Source of the DNA: Clostridium sp. DSM 17811
GTDB lineage: Bacteria; Bacillota; Clostridia; Clostridiales; Clostridiaceae
Length of the DNA: 64,000 bases
NCBI RefSeq assembly: GCF_018861905.1
Contig: NZ_JAHLDU010000004.1
Coordinates: forward strand, 186,001-250,000
Direction: 5' to 3'
Made by a program: the position numbers and the translations under genes. This document shows, piece after piece, positions 36,977 to 45,928 of this stretch. The notes under the pieces are model-generated. The model ran no database searches. It had not been told where the DNA came from and worked only from the letters and a program-made list of their open reading frames with translations. Numbering within the stretch: position 1 is the stretch's first letter; every line of letters begins with the position of its first letter.

Positions 36977-38375
36977 TGAAATATCAGCAATGGTTGAAAA
37001 AGTGCTTCAGGAAATGAACAGGAGAGATCTTAACATCTCTGAGAGTGATGGCGTTTTTGATGATATGGATGAAGCAATTGAGGCTGCATCCATTGCGCAA
37101 AAGCAGCTTATATGTATGAGCATTTCACAGAGGGAAGAGCTTATAGCTGCAATGCGAAAAGCTATACTTGATAATGCTACAAAAATAGCAGATATTTGCG
37201 TTGAAGATACTGGAATGGGAAGAAAAGATCACAAGTATTTAAAACTTAAACTTGTGGCTAATAAAACTCCTGGAACAGAAGTGCTTAAAACAATGGCAAT
37301 ATCAGGTGATAAAGGATTAACACTTATAGAAATGGGACCATTTGGAGTAATTGGTGGAATAACGCCTTCAACTAATCCATCTGCGACAGTTATGTGTAAC
37401 AGTATTGGAATGATTGCATCAGGCAATGCGGCTGTATTTTCACCACACCCAGGAGCAATAGAAAGTTGTCTTATTTCAGTAAGAGTTCTTAATAAAGCAA
37501 TAACTGATGCTGGCGGTCCTAGAAATTTAATTACAACGTTAAGTAAACCATCACTTGAAAGTACCGATCTTATGATAAATAATCCTAAAATAAGACTTGT
37601 AGTTGCAACTGGTGGACCTTTTATTGTTAAGAAAGTGTTATCATCAGGCAAAAAAGCAATTGGAGCAGGAGCAGGTAATCCTCCGGTAGTTGTTGATGAA
37701 ACTGCAGATATAGTTAAAGCTGCAAGGGATATAATCGCAGGTTGTTGTTTTGATAACAATCTTCCATGTATAGCAGAAAAGGAAGCAATTGTTGTTGAAA
37801 GCGTATATGAAAAATTAATTGCAGAGATGCTTAAAAACGGAAACGTATATGAATTAGATGAGCAGCAAAAACAAAAGGTTTTAGATGTAGTAATGAATAA
37901 AACTGAAAAGAATGGAAAAATAAAATATGGAGTTAACAAAAACTTTGTTGGTAAAGATGCAACAGTTATTTTAGCCGCAGCAGGAATAGAGGCTCCTAAA
38001 GGTGTTGAATGTTTAATTTGTAGGGCAGAGAATTTACATCCATTTGTACAAGAAGAGTTAATGATGCCAATACTTGCGATTGTTAAAGTTAAAGATGTTG
38101 ATGAAGCAATAAACACAGCCGTTTTAGATGAACATGGAAATAGACATACTGCGATGATGCATTCGAAAAATATTGATAATTTAACCAAGATGTCAAGACT
38201 TATAGATACTACAATATTTGTTAAAAATGCACCATCATATGCAGGAATAGGTTTTGGTGGAGAAGGTTGGACAACATTTACAATAGCTGGGCCAACAGGT
38301 GAAGGTATTACAAACGCTACATCATTTACTAGGCAGAGAAGATGTACAATGGTTGATTCTTTTAGAATCATATAA
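36960..38375 (+). CDS. pduP: CoA-acylating propionaldehyde dehydrogenase
   Basis: 471 residues. The N-terminal helix NDEISAMVEKVLQEMNRR is an encapsulation peptide. Catalytic core of the aldehyde dehydrogenase fold: ITPSTNPSATVMCNS, GAGNPPVVVDETADI and the nucleophile in CCFDNNLPCIAEKE. It oxidises propionaldehyde to propionyl-CoA with NAD+. The start lies inside pduO behind GAGGAGATGATAAG. Confidence 0.96.
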   Translation: MEIKNDEISAMVEKVLQEMNRRDLNISESDGVFDDMDEAIEAASIAQKQLICMSISQREELIAAMRKAILDNATKIADICVEDTGMGRKDHKYLKLKLVANKTPGTEVLKTMAISGDKGLTLIEMGPFGVIGGITPSTNPSATVMCNSIGMIASGNAAVFSPHPGAIESCLISVRVLNKAITDAGGPRNLITTLSKPSLESTDLMINNPKIRLVVATGGPFIVKKVLSSGKKAIGAGAGNPPVVVDETADIVKAARDIIAGCCFDNNLPCIAEKEAIVVESVYEKLIAEMLKNGNVYELDEQQKQKVLDVVMNKTEKNGKIKYGVNKNFVGKDATVILAAAGIEAPKGVECLICRAENLHPFVQEELMMPILAIVKVKDVDEAINTAVLDEHGNRHTAMMHSKNIDNLTKMSRLIDTTIFVKNAPSYAGIGFGGEGWTTFTIAGPTGEGITNATSFTRQRRCTMVDSFRII

Positions 38376-38387
38376 GGAGGGTTTAAT

Positions 38388-39731
38388 ATGGAATTATTAG
38401 ACCAAATATATAAAGCCGGAGTTGTAGGAGCAGGGGGAGCCGGATTCCCAACTCACATTAAACTAAAATGTAGTGTTGAATATCTTTTAGTTAATGCAGC
38501 AGAATGTGAGCCACTTATTCAAACTGATAAGTATATTATGCGCCATAATGCAGATGAAATAATAAAGGCACTAAGTTTTATGGCACCACTGGTAGGCGCA
38601 GATAAAGTTATAATTGCAATTAAAGGAAAATACGAAAGAGAGATACAAGCTCTTCAAAGTGCAATAAAAAAGCTCGACTCAAAAGTTGAACTTTTTTATC
38701 TTAAAAGTATTTATCCTGCAGGTGATGAACAAGTTATTGTATATGAAGTTACTGGCAGAGTAATTCCACCTGGAGGAATACCACTAAATGTTGGAGCAGT
38801 GGTGTCAAACGTTGCAACAGTGTTAAACATATATGATGCAACGAGAGGCAGGAGTGTTACTGATAAAATAATTACTGTAACTGGTGAAGTGAATAATCCA
38901 AGTTTATTATCAATTCCAATTGGAACACCGGTTTCAAAATGTATAAAAGCTGCAGGTGGTTTAAATATTAAGGATTATTGTGTAATTATGGGCGGTCCTA
39001 TGATGGGAAGAATTTTAACATCAGATGAAGTAGAGAAAAGAAGTATAACTAAAACTGATGGTGGAATAATAGTACTTCCTGCAGATCATTATATTAAAGA
39101 AAGAAAATCATTATCTGTGCAGCACATAATTAATCAAACAAAATCATCATGTATTCAGTGTTCATATTGCACGCAAATGTGCCCAAGATATTTACTGGGT
39201 CATCCACTAAGACCACACAAAATTATGAGGGCAATTTCAATGTCACTAGATCACTCAGAGGAAATTTTTAAAGAAGCCTTAATATGCAGCGAATGTGGAA
39301 TATGTGAAATGTATGCTTGTCCTATGGGGATATCTCCAAGGCAAGTAAATATAATGATAAAAAATGAGTTAAGACAAAAGGGAGTTAAGTTTAATACAAC
39401 TTTAAAAATAATCCCAAATGAACAAAGAGATGGCAGGCAAGTACCTGTATCAAGGCTTCTACAAAGACTTAACTTAGGTAAATATAAAGATATAAAATTT
39501 GATGATGACGCAATTGAGGTAAAGGTTAACATTGTGAGCATACCATTAAAGCAACATATAGGTAAATCCGCTGCTGCAATTGTAGCAGTGGGCGATGAAG
39601 TTAATAAAGGACAACTAATTGGCGAAGTTAAGCGGGAGGATATGGGGGCTAATATTCATGCAAGTATTAGTGGAAAAGTTACAAATGTATCTGATTGTAT
39701 AATTATTGAAAGTAGTGAGGTGATATTATGA
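38388..39731 (+). CDS. pduS: Cobalamin reductase, RnfC-like flavo-iron-sulfur protein
   Basis: 447 residues. N-terminal flavin/NADH module (VGAGGAGFPTHIKL), a SLBB-like region, then two [4Fe-4S] motifs: CIQCSYCTQMCP and CSECGICEMYACP. PduS reduces cob(II)alamin for PduO and may pass electrons across the shell through PduT. The stop overlaps pduT (ATGA). Confidence 0.94.
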   Translation: MELLDQIYKAGVVGAGGAGFPTHIKLKCSVEYLLVNAAECEPLIQTDKYIMRHNADEIIKALSFMAPLVGADKVIIAIKGKYEREIQALQSAIKKLDSKVELFYLKSIYPAGDEQVIVYEVTGRVIPPGGIPLNVGAVVSNVATVLNIYDATRGRSVTDKIITVTGEVNNPSLLSIPIGTPVSKCIKAAGGLNIKDYCVIMGGPMMGRILTSDEVEKRSITKTDGGIIVLPADHYIKERKSLSVQHIINQTKSSCIQCSYCTQMCPRYLLGHPLRPHKIMRAISMSLDHSEEIFKEALICSECGICEMYACPMGISPRQVNIMIKNELRQKGVKFNTTLKIIPNEQRDGRQVPVSRLLQRLNLGKYKDIKFDDDAIEVKVNIVSIPLKQHIGKSAAAIVAVGDEVNKGQLIGEVKREDMGANIHASISGKVTNVSDCIIIESSEVIL

Positions 39732-40276
39732 TTAGATCAATAGCATTAATAGAGCTTAACAGCATATCAAGAGGAATAGCAGTAGCAGATGTTATGCTAA
39801 AGTCTGCAGAGGTGAGACTATTATTTTCAAAACCTACTTGTCCAGGGAAATTTATAATACTAGTTGCTGGTGAAGTTGGGGCAGTAAAAGCTGCTCAAAA
39901 GTCAGGTGTTGATTATGGTGGGCAGTATGTTGTTGATGATGTTTTAATTGCTAATGTGCATCCTGATGTTATTGGCGCTATTAATTGTAATGCAACAATA
40001 GATAAAGTAAATGCACTTGGAATATTAGAATTCTTTTCAATAGCAGCGTCAATTGTAGCAGCGGACGCTGCTGCAAAAGCAGCACAAGTTAAGTTAATTG
40101 AAATAAGACTTGGAATGGGAATTGGTGGTAAGTCATATATAACTTTGACAGGTGATGTAAGCTCGGTTAAAGCCGCTGTTGAAGTAGGTGCAAATGCAGT
40201 AGTACAAACAGGAATGCTTTTAAATAAAGAAGTTATTGCATCTCCTAAAAAAGAAGTGTTTAATAATTTGTTATAG
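39728..40276 (+). CDS. pduT: Iron-sulfur microcompartment shell trimer
   Basis: 182 residues, two BMC domains. Cys38 (SKPTCPGKF) is at the position known to ligate a [4Fe-4S] cluster in the trimer pore of PduT, so the electron-conducting role seems kept. Last gene of the locus, followed by a strong terminator; pduU, pduV, pduQ and pduW do not follow. Confidence 0.94.
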   Translation: MIRSIALIELNSISRGIAVADVMLKSAEVRLLFSKPTCPGKFIILVAGEVGAVKAAQKSGVDYGGQYVVDDVLIANVHPDVIGAINCNATIDKVNALGILEFFSIAASIVAADAAAKAAQVKLIEIRLGMGIGGKSYITLTGDVSSVKAAVEVGANAVVQTGMLLNKEVIASPKKEVFNNLL

Positions 40277-40280
40277 TAAA

Positions 40281-40336
40281 GTAAGATAAGAGCCTTATAC
40301 TAAAAATTTAGTATGAGGCTCTTATCTTACTTATTT
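40281..40336 (+). terminator. Strong terminator of the pdu operon
   Basis: GTAAGATAAGAGCC (40281-40294) pairs with GGCTCTTATCTTAC (40317-40330); the stem continues inward through TATACTAAA/TTTAGTATG. T-rich sequence follows. A second hairpin (AAACAGTAC/GTGCTGTTT) lies near 40350-40378. Confidence 0.88.
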
Positions 40337-40512
40337 TTAGTTAAGGAATAAACAGTACATTAAATAGATGTGCTGTTTAATAATCATAAAAATACGTCTT
40401 AGTACATATAAACTAAGTAAATGTAAATTTTAATTTGAATATTTATGTGGTACAATGGGATTATATGACTTTTTTTATTAGCAAAATAGCTATCAAGTAG
40501 GGGAGATAAAAT

Positions 40513-41697
40513 ATGATTGGAGTATCAAAATTACTATGTGGGACTGAAAATTTTGGAGACAAATTAAGGTATGTAAGCGGAGCTAGCACGCAAACAAATG
40601 GGGTTAGTAATGGTCGTGGGCCTGTTGTTGTGTGGAATTGCACAAAAACTTGTAATTTGAAATGTATGCATTGTTATGCTAATTCTGATAGTAAAAAATA
40701 CAAAGGTGAATTAAGCACTAAAGAGGCTATATCTCTTATTGATGATTTTCATAATGCTAAAGTACCAGTAATATTATTTTCCGGGGGAGAACCTTTACTT
40801 AGGGGAGACCTGTTTGAGTTAATAAAGCATGCAGGAGAGCAAAAAATACGAAGTACTATTTCTACTAATGGTACACTTATTGACAAAGATGTTGCAAAAA
40901 GAATTAAACAAAGTGAAGTCGGATATGTAGGAATTAGTTTGGATGGTATTGGTGATAGGCATGATGAATTTAGGCGTACTAAAGGATGTTTTGATAAAGC
41001 TTTAAATGGAATAGAAAATTGCAAAAAAGTGGATCAAAAAGTGGGGGTACGGTTTACTATTAATAGTCACAACTATGATCAAATAGAGGATATATTTCAT
41101 CTAATTAAAGAAGAAAAAATTAATCGTGTTTGCTTTTATCATTTGGTTTATTCAGGAAGAGGAAGTGAGATGATTAAAGAGGACATATCTCACGCACAGT
41201 CAAGAGCTGCAATGGATTTGATTATGAAAAAAACCGTAGAGCTCGGAGATAAAGTAGAAATACTTACTGTAGATAATCATGCGGATACAGTTTATCTTTA
41301 TTTGCAAGCATTAAAAAAATACCCTCATTTAGCTGATAATATATTAAAATTGATGGAGATGAATGGTGGAAATAGGTCTGGTATTGCTATTTCAAATGTT
41401 GATTACCTAGGAAATATACATGCGGATCAGTTTACCCCACAATATACTTTTGGTAACGTTAAAGAAAGAGCGTTTAAAGAAATTTGGGAAGATACAACAA
41501 GTCCAATTATGAAGGGGTTAAAGGATAGAAAAAATTTGCTTAAGGGTAGATGTAGTAAATGTAAATGGTTAAGTGTATGTAATGGTAATTTTAGGACAAG
41601 GGCTGAATCAGTGACTGGAGATTTTTGGGCATCAGATCCAGCATGTTATTTGAGTAATAAAGAAATTGGTGTAGAAGATGAAATTGGATTAGTTTAA
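40513..41697 (+). CDS. ahbC: Radical SAM protein AhbC/NirJ1 (12,18-didecarboxysiroheme side-chain removal)
   Basis: 394 residues. Start MIGVSKLLCGT and the radical SAM motif CNLKCMHC (Cx3Cx2C) match the AhbC/NirJ1 family; a C-terminal SPASM-like cysteine set (CSKCKWLSVC, then DPACY) suggests a second cluster. AhbC removes two acetate groups from 12,18-didecarboxysiroheme to give Fe-coproporphyrin III. AGGGGAG lies 7 bases upstream; TGGTACAAT at 40448-40456 is a likely extended -10. First of four ahb genes. Confidence 0.85.
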   Translation: MIGVSKLLCGTENFGDKLRYVSGASTQTNGVSNGRGPVVVWNCTKTCNLKCMHCYANSDSKKYKGELSTKEAISLIDDFHNAKVPVILFSGGEPLLRGDLFELIKHAGEQKIRSTISTNGTLIDKDVAKRIKQSEVGYVGISLDGIGDRHDEFRRTKGCFDKALNGIENCKKVDQKVGVRFTINSHNYDQIEDIFHLIKEEKINRVCFYHLVYSGRGSEMIKEDISHAQSRAAMDLIMKKTVELGDKVEILTVDNHADTVYLYLQALKKYPHLADNILKLMEMNGGNRSGIAISNVDYLGNIHADQFTPQYTFGNVKERAFKEIWEDTTSPIMKGLKDRKNLLKGRCSKCKWLSVCNGNFRTRAESVTGDFWASDPACYLSNKEIGVEDEIGLV

Positions 41698-41754
41698 AAA
41701 GAGTTAGAAAAGATGGTTAACAGCTTTGAAAAAGATGGGTAGGGGGCATAAAAT

Positions 41755-42759
41755 ATGATCATGTCATGGAACACAACTAATAAATGCAATATGTATTGTA
41801 AACATTGTTATAGAGAGGCAGGTATTCAAGCTGAGCATGAACTAAATACCGCTGAGGGTAAATCATTAATAGAGGAAGTGGCGAAGGCGGGATTTAAAAT
41901 AATGGTATTTTCAGGTGGGGAGCCTTTAGTAAGGCCTGATATTTATGATTTAATAAAGCACGCAGTGAAAGTTGGATTGAGGCCGGTTCTTGGGAGTAAT
42001 GGAACGCTTATAACTAAAAGAGCTGCTATGGAGTTAAAAAATGCAGGGGTTATGGGTATAGGAATTAGTTTAGACAGTCTTAATCCTAAAAAACATGATG
42101 AATTTCGAAGTTACACAGGTGGATGGAGAGAAGCTGTAATTGGCATGAAAAATTGTAGAGAGGCCGGACTTAATTTCCAAATACATACAACGGTAATGAA
42201 TTGGAATAAGGATGAAATACTTGATATAACCGATTTTGCGATTGGAATGGGCGCTGTAGCTCATCATACTTTTTTCTTAGTACCAACAGGAAGAGGCGCA
42301 GATATTGAAGAAGAATCATTAAATCCAGAGCAATATGAGTCGTTATTAAAGGATATAATGTTAAAACAAAAGGATGTAAACATAGAGCTAAAACCTACAT
42401 GTGCACCTGAGTTTATGAGAATTGCAAAGGAAATGGGAATGAATCCTAGGTTTAGTCGCGGGTGCTTAGCTGGAACTAGTTATTGTATTATTAGTCCTAG
42501 TGGGGATGTGCAGCCTTGTGCATATCTAAATATTCCAATTGGAAATGTACGAGAGACACCTTTTAGTGAAATTTGGAGAGATAATCATATATTTAAAGAA
42601 TTAAGAACTATGAATTACAAAGGTAAGTGTGGGAGTTGCAACTATAAAAAAGACTGCGGTGGATGTCGCGCTCGCGTTGCATATTATAATGATGGGGATT
42701 ACATGGCAGGCGAAGACTGGTGTTCATATTCTAATGATAATACAAGGAATATAAATTAA
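41755..42759 (+). CDS. ahbD: Radical SAM protein AhbD/NirJ2 (haem synthase)
   Basis: 334 residues. The radical SAM motif is CNMYCKHC near residue 10; the C-terminal SPASM-type cysteines are CGSCNYKKDCGGCRARV. This matches AhbD/NirJ2, which oxidatively decarboxylates two propionates of Fe-coproporphyrin III to vinyl groups, giving haem b. AGGGGGC precedes the ATG; the stop overlaps ahbA (TAATG). Confidence 0.85.
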   Translation: MIMSWNTTNKCNMYCKHCYREAGIQAEHELNTAEGKSLIEEVAKAGFKIMVFSGGEPLVRPDIYDLIKHAVKVGLRPVLGSNGTLITKRAAMELKNAGVMGIGISLDSLNPKKHDEFRSYTGGWREAVIGMKNCREAGLNFQIHTTVMNWNKDEILDITDFAIGMGAVAHHTFFLVPTGRGADIEEESLNPEQYESLLKDIMLKQKDVNIELKPTCAPEFMRIAKEMGMNPRFSRGCLAGTSYCIISPSGDVQPCAYLNIPIGNVRETPFSEIWRDNHIFKELRTMNYKGKCGSCNYKKDCGGCRARVAYYNDGDYMAGEDWCSYSNDNTRNIN

Positions 42760-43211
42760 TGGATGAAATAAATAAAAATTTACTTAATTTGATTCAGTCT
42801 AATTTTCCAATAGAATCAAGACCCTTCAACAAAATTGCAAATGAGTTAAACATTTCAGAAAATCAGGTTATTGATATGATTAAGGAACTTAAAAATGATG
42901 GATATATTAAACGAATAGGTGGAATTTTTGATTCAAGAAAATTAGGATATTCTAGTACTCTATGTGCAATAAGGGTTCCCTTTGATAGGATTACTGAAGT
43001 AGCAGACATTATAAACAGTTATAATGGAGTTACTCATAATTATATTAGAAATCATTCATACAATATGTGGTTTACAGTGATTGCTCCTTCAATAGTTGAG
43101 GTTAAAGAGTTCCTAAATGACATTAAGATTAAAACAGATATTGATGAGATAATTGAGCTCCCTGTAGTTAATTTATTTAAAATTAATGTTGTTTTCAATA
43201 TTAAGGAGTGA
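42759..43211 (+). CDS. ahbA: Siroheme decarboxylase subunit AhbA (Lrp-like)
   Basis: 150 residues: an AsnC/Lrp-type helix-turn-helix (FNKIANELNISENQVIDMIK) and an RAM-like domain. YIKRIGGIFDSRKLGYSSTL and NHSYNMWFTV are hallmarks of AhbA/NirD-type siroheme decarboxylases, which remove two acetate carboxyls from siroheme; His and Tyr near YNMWFTV form the active site in known members. Confidence 0.85.
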   Translation: MDEINKNLLNLIQSNFPIESRPFNKIANELNISENQVIDMIKELKNDGYIKRIGGIFDSRKLGYSSTLCAIRVPFDRITEVADIINSYNGVTHNYIRNHSYNMWFTVIAPSIVEVKEFLNDIKIKTDIDEIIELPVVNLFKINVVFNIKE

Positions 43212-43217
43212 TTATAT

Positions 43218-43691
43218 ATGTTAAGCTGTTTAGATGTAAAAATTATTCGTAAAATTCAAGAAGACATGCCGTTGGTACCAGAACCTTATAAAGAAATAGC
43301 TCAGGAAATTGGAATTACAGAAAATGAATTAATGGATAAAATTAAGGAATATTGCAAAAGTGGTATTATTCGAAGATTTGGCACTATCTTAAATCATAGA
43401 AATGTTGGATTTAAGGCAAATGCAATGGTTGTGTGGATAGTTTCGAAAGAGCGAATTAAAGAGGTTAGTAAAATCATGATATTATTTCCCCAAGTTAGTC
43501 ATTGCTATCAGAGGTCTACATTTCCGGGGTGGCCGTATAATGTTTTTACAATGGTTCATGGAGAAACGAAGCAGGAATGCGAAAAAGTAGTTATGGCAAT
43601 TGCAGAAGCAGTTAATATTAACGAATACGATTTGTTGTACAGTAGTAAAGAACTAAAAAAGGTTAGCATGAAATATTTTATAGAAAAATAA
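43218..43691 (+). CDS. ahbB: Siroheme decarboxylase subunit AhbB (Lrp-like)
   Basis: 157 residues, paralogue of AhbA: PYKEIAQEIGITENELMDKI, IIRRFGTILNHRNVGF and WPYNVFTMVHG. RRFGxxxxHRxxGxxxN is typical of AhbB/NirL. It forms a heterodimer with AhbA. GGAGTGAT precedes the ATG; a terminator follows, closing the ahbCDAB operon. Confidence 0.87.
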   Translation: MLSCLDVKIIRKIQEDMPLVPEPYKEIAQEIGITENELMDKIKEYCKSGIIRRFGTILNHRNVGFKANAMVVWIVSKERIKEVSKIMILFPQVSHCYQRSTFPGWPYNVFTMVHGETKQECEKVVMAIAEAVNINEYDLLYSSKELKKVSMKYFIEK

Positions 43692-43705
43692 TTTTAAATA
43701 GTATT

Positions 43706-43747
43706 AAAAAATCGTTGCTACATATATGTAATAACGATTTTTTTTAT
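43706..43747 (+). terminator. Terminator of the ahb operon
   Basis: AAAAAATCGTT pairs with AACGATTTTTT around a loop with an inner CATATATG palindrome; followed by a T run. Confidence 0.82.
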
Positions 43748-43813
43748 TATTTATGGGAGACCATTAAATTTAATTATGTTAATGAGAATATATACAAATC
43801 ATCAAAATAATAT

Positions 43814-43840
43814 TAAAGTTGTGTATGTAATGAACGATAT
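43814..43840 (+). promoter_or_regulatory. SigD-like promoter of chemoreceptor 1 of the tandem set
   Basis: TAAA (43814-43817), 15 bases, AACGATAT (43833-43840) matches TAAA-N15-GCCGATAT at all but two positions. It lies about 35 bases before the ATG, which fits a flagellar-regulon gene. Confidence 0.72.
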
Positions 43841-43875
43841 ATTATTGTAATATATTATTTGAGGAGTGTAGATTA

Positions 43876-45588
43876 ATGAAATTTTTTAATAATTTAAAAA
43901 TGATTCAGAAATTAGTATCAGCATTTTTACTTGTAGCAGTGTTCCTAGGGTTAGTTGGATTTATTGGAATATATAATATGAAGAATATTAATACAAATGT
44001 TAAGGATATTTACAATGATGATTTGATAGGTGTTAAAGACTTAATTAGTATCAAAGCTAATTTATTATCGGTAAAAAGCGATACATTGTTAATTCTTGAT
44101 CAAAAAAATAAAAATGATATACAAACACACAAAGATGATGTAACTAATATGAAAAATGCTACTATCATTCTTATCGCTGAGTATAAAGAAACGATAAATA
44201 CAGATATAGAAAAGACTCAATTTGCTGAATTTGAAAAATTAATGACGGGGTATCGTATTGCAAGAGATGAATTAATTGAAAAGGCAGTTTTAGGAGATTA
44301 TAAAAAAGCATATGAACTCTTACCTGCTGCTGATAAAATAAGAGATGATATGTTGATGAGTTTAGATAAAGAATTGAAAATAAACGTTGCTACGTCAAAA
44401 GTTGATTATGATAAAAGTCAGTCATCATATAAAAGCGCATCAGTTCAAATTAATATAGTGATTGCCATAGGGTTATTGGTTGCTATAGCACTGGGGTTAA
44501 TAATAGGAATTGCAATATCAAGACGATTAAAGAAAGTATTAGTAGTTGCACAGTCTCTTGGAGAAAATGATTTATCAAAAACTGTTGATATTGAGAGTAA
44601 TGATGAAATTGGTATTTTATCAAAAGCTTTAAATAAATCTGTAGTTAACTTAAAGATATTAGTTTCTGAAATATCAGAAAGTGCTACTGATATTAGCGCT
44701 ACTAGCGAAGAACTATCTGCTACAACAGAGGAAATATCAGCAAAAATGGATCTTGTTAATGAATCAGTAAGGCAAGTATCCATAGGGTCAGAACAGTTAA
44801 GCGCCACAACGCAGGAAGTAAATGCAACCACAGAAAGTATTGCAGAGAACGTGGCCGATGTGACTTTAAGAGCAAATAAAGCAGTAGAAATTGCTAGTGA
44901 TATAGAAGTAAAAGCAGAGAAAGTCAGAGAAAGTGCTGAAATTAGTTTTAATAATGCGAATAAGTTATATGATGAGAAACAGGAAAGTATATTAAAAGCA
45001 ATTGAAGATGGAAAAGTTGTTAGTGAAGTTAAAATAATGGCTGATGAAATAGAAAATATTGCAAGTCAGACAAACCTTCTTGCACTAAATGCGGCGATTG
45101 AGGCAGCAAGAGCAGGGGAACAAGGTAAAGGATTTGCCGTAGTTGCTGATGAAGTAAGAAAATTAGCTGAAGATTCATCAGATGCAGTTCAAAGAATTCA
45201 AGAGGTAACTTCAAGAGTTGAGGAGGCTTTCAGGAACCTTTCTAGTAATGCTCAGGAAGTGTTAGGCTTTATTGATAATCAAGTTAAACCTGATTATCAA
45301 TTATTTGTAGATACAGGTAAACAATATGGCGAAGATGCTGTAGTGTTTAATAAGATATCTTCAAATATTGGAACTTCAATGGATACAGTAAATGAAACTG
45401 TATCAGAAATTAAAAAGGCAATTGAAAATGTATCAGCTACAGCTGAGGAATCTGTTGATAGTACAGAGGAGATACTTGCAAGTGTTAACGAATCGGTTAT
45501 GGCCATTGGGGAAATAACAAAAGCTTCTCAAGACCAGGCAATACTAGCTGAGAAATTAAATAGTATGGTTCAAAAATTCAAGCTATAA
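43876..45588 (+). CDS. Methyl-accepting chemotaxis protein, 4HB sensor (tandem copy 1)
   Basis: 570 residues: membrane helix near 11-32, a four-helix-bundle sensor (4HB_MCP_1, about 35-190), second membrane helix near 193-215, HAMP and signalling domain with tip [20 protein letters not shown]. The 3' end (about the last 200 bases) is nearly identical to that of the two following chemoreceptors, while the sensor domains differ, so the copies probably detect different ligands. Confidence 0.94.
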   Translation: MKFFNNLKMIQKLVSAFLLVAVFLGLVGFIGIYNMKNINTNVKDIYNDDLIGVKDLISIKANLLSVKSDTLLILDQKNKNDIQTHKDDVTNMKNATIILIAEYKETINTDIEKTQFAEFEKLMTGYRIARDELIEKAVLGDYKKAYELLPAADKIRDDMLMSLDKELKINVATSKVDYDKSQSSYKSASVQINIVIAIGLLVAIALGLIIGIAISRRLKKVLVVAQSLGENDLSKTVDIESNDEIGILSKALNKSVVNLKILVSEISESATDISATSEELSATTEEISAKMDLVNESVRQVSIGSEQLSATTQEVNATTESIAENVADVTLRANKAVEIASDIEVKAEKVRESAEISFNNANKLYDEKQESILKAIEDGKVVSEVKIMADEIENIASQTNLLALNAAIEAARAGEQGKGFAVVADEVRKLAEDSSDAVQRIQEVTSRVEEAFRNLSSNAQEVLGFIDNQVKPDYQLFVDTGKQYGEDAVVFNKISSNIGTSMDTVNETVSEIKKAIENVSATAEESVDSTEEILASVNESVMAIGEITKASQDQAILAEKLNSMVQKFKL

Positions 45589-45928
45589 AACTAATATAAG
45601 TAAATTTCACCATATAGAGTAGACAAATAAAGTCTAAGCTATATGGCATTTTTTTTATTGTTTTTATATGTATACATTGTAACATTTTATATAAAAATGT
45701 GATTTTAACAATATTATTTGAAAGATTTTAATATATTATTAAATTTTGTTAAAGTTAAATGCAAATAGAACGATTATAATAGAGACTTAGAAAAAGTTTT
45801 AATGATATTTGACAATTAAATGTAAAACTATAGAAAAATATGAAACATTATAGATGTTTGTTTAAAAAATTATAAAAATCAATCAGTGTAGCATGTGATG
45901 CACTAGATATAATTAGGAGTGATTGTTA
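45589..45928 (+). other. Intergenic region, duplicated after the next chemoreceptor
   Basis: It begins with a terminator: CCATATAG (45610-45617) with CTATATGG (45639-45646), then a run of eight T. A SigD-like promoter follows, TAAA (45750-45753), 15 bases, AACGATTA (45769-45776), then a leader of about 140 bases to AGGAG (45915-45919). Almost the whole stretch recurs at 47642-47972 with a few differences, so it is part of a tandemly duplicated unit of about 2,045 bp. Confidence 0.8.

Noticed and set aside
37229-38371. A 380-codon open frame antisense to pduP
   Set aside because: It mirrors pduP codon structure, has low-complexity Ser/Ile/Thr composition, no ribosome site and no family resemblance; pduP is certain.
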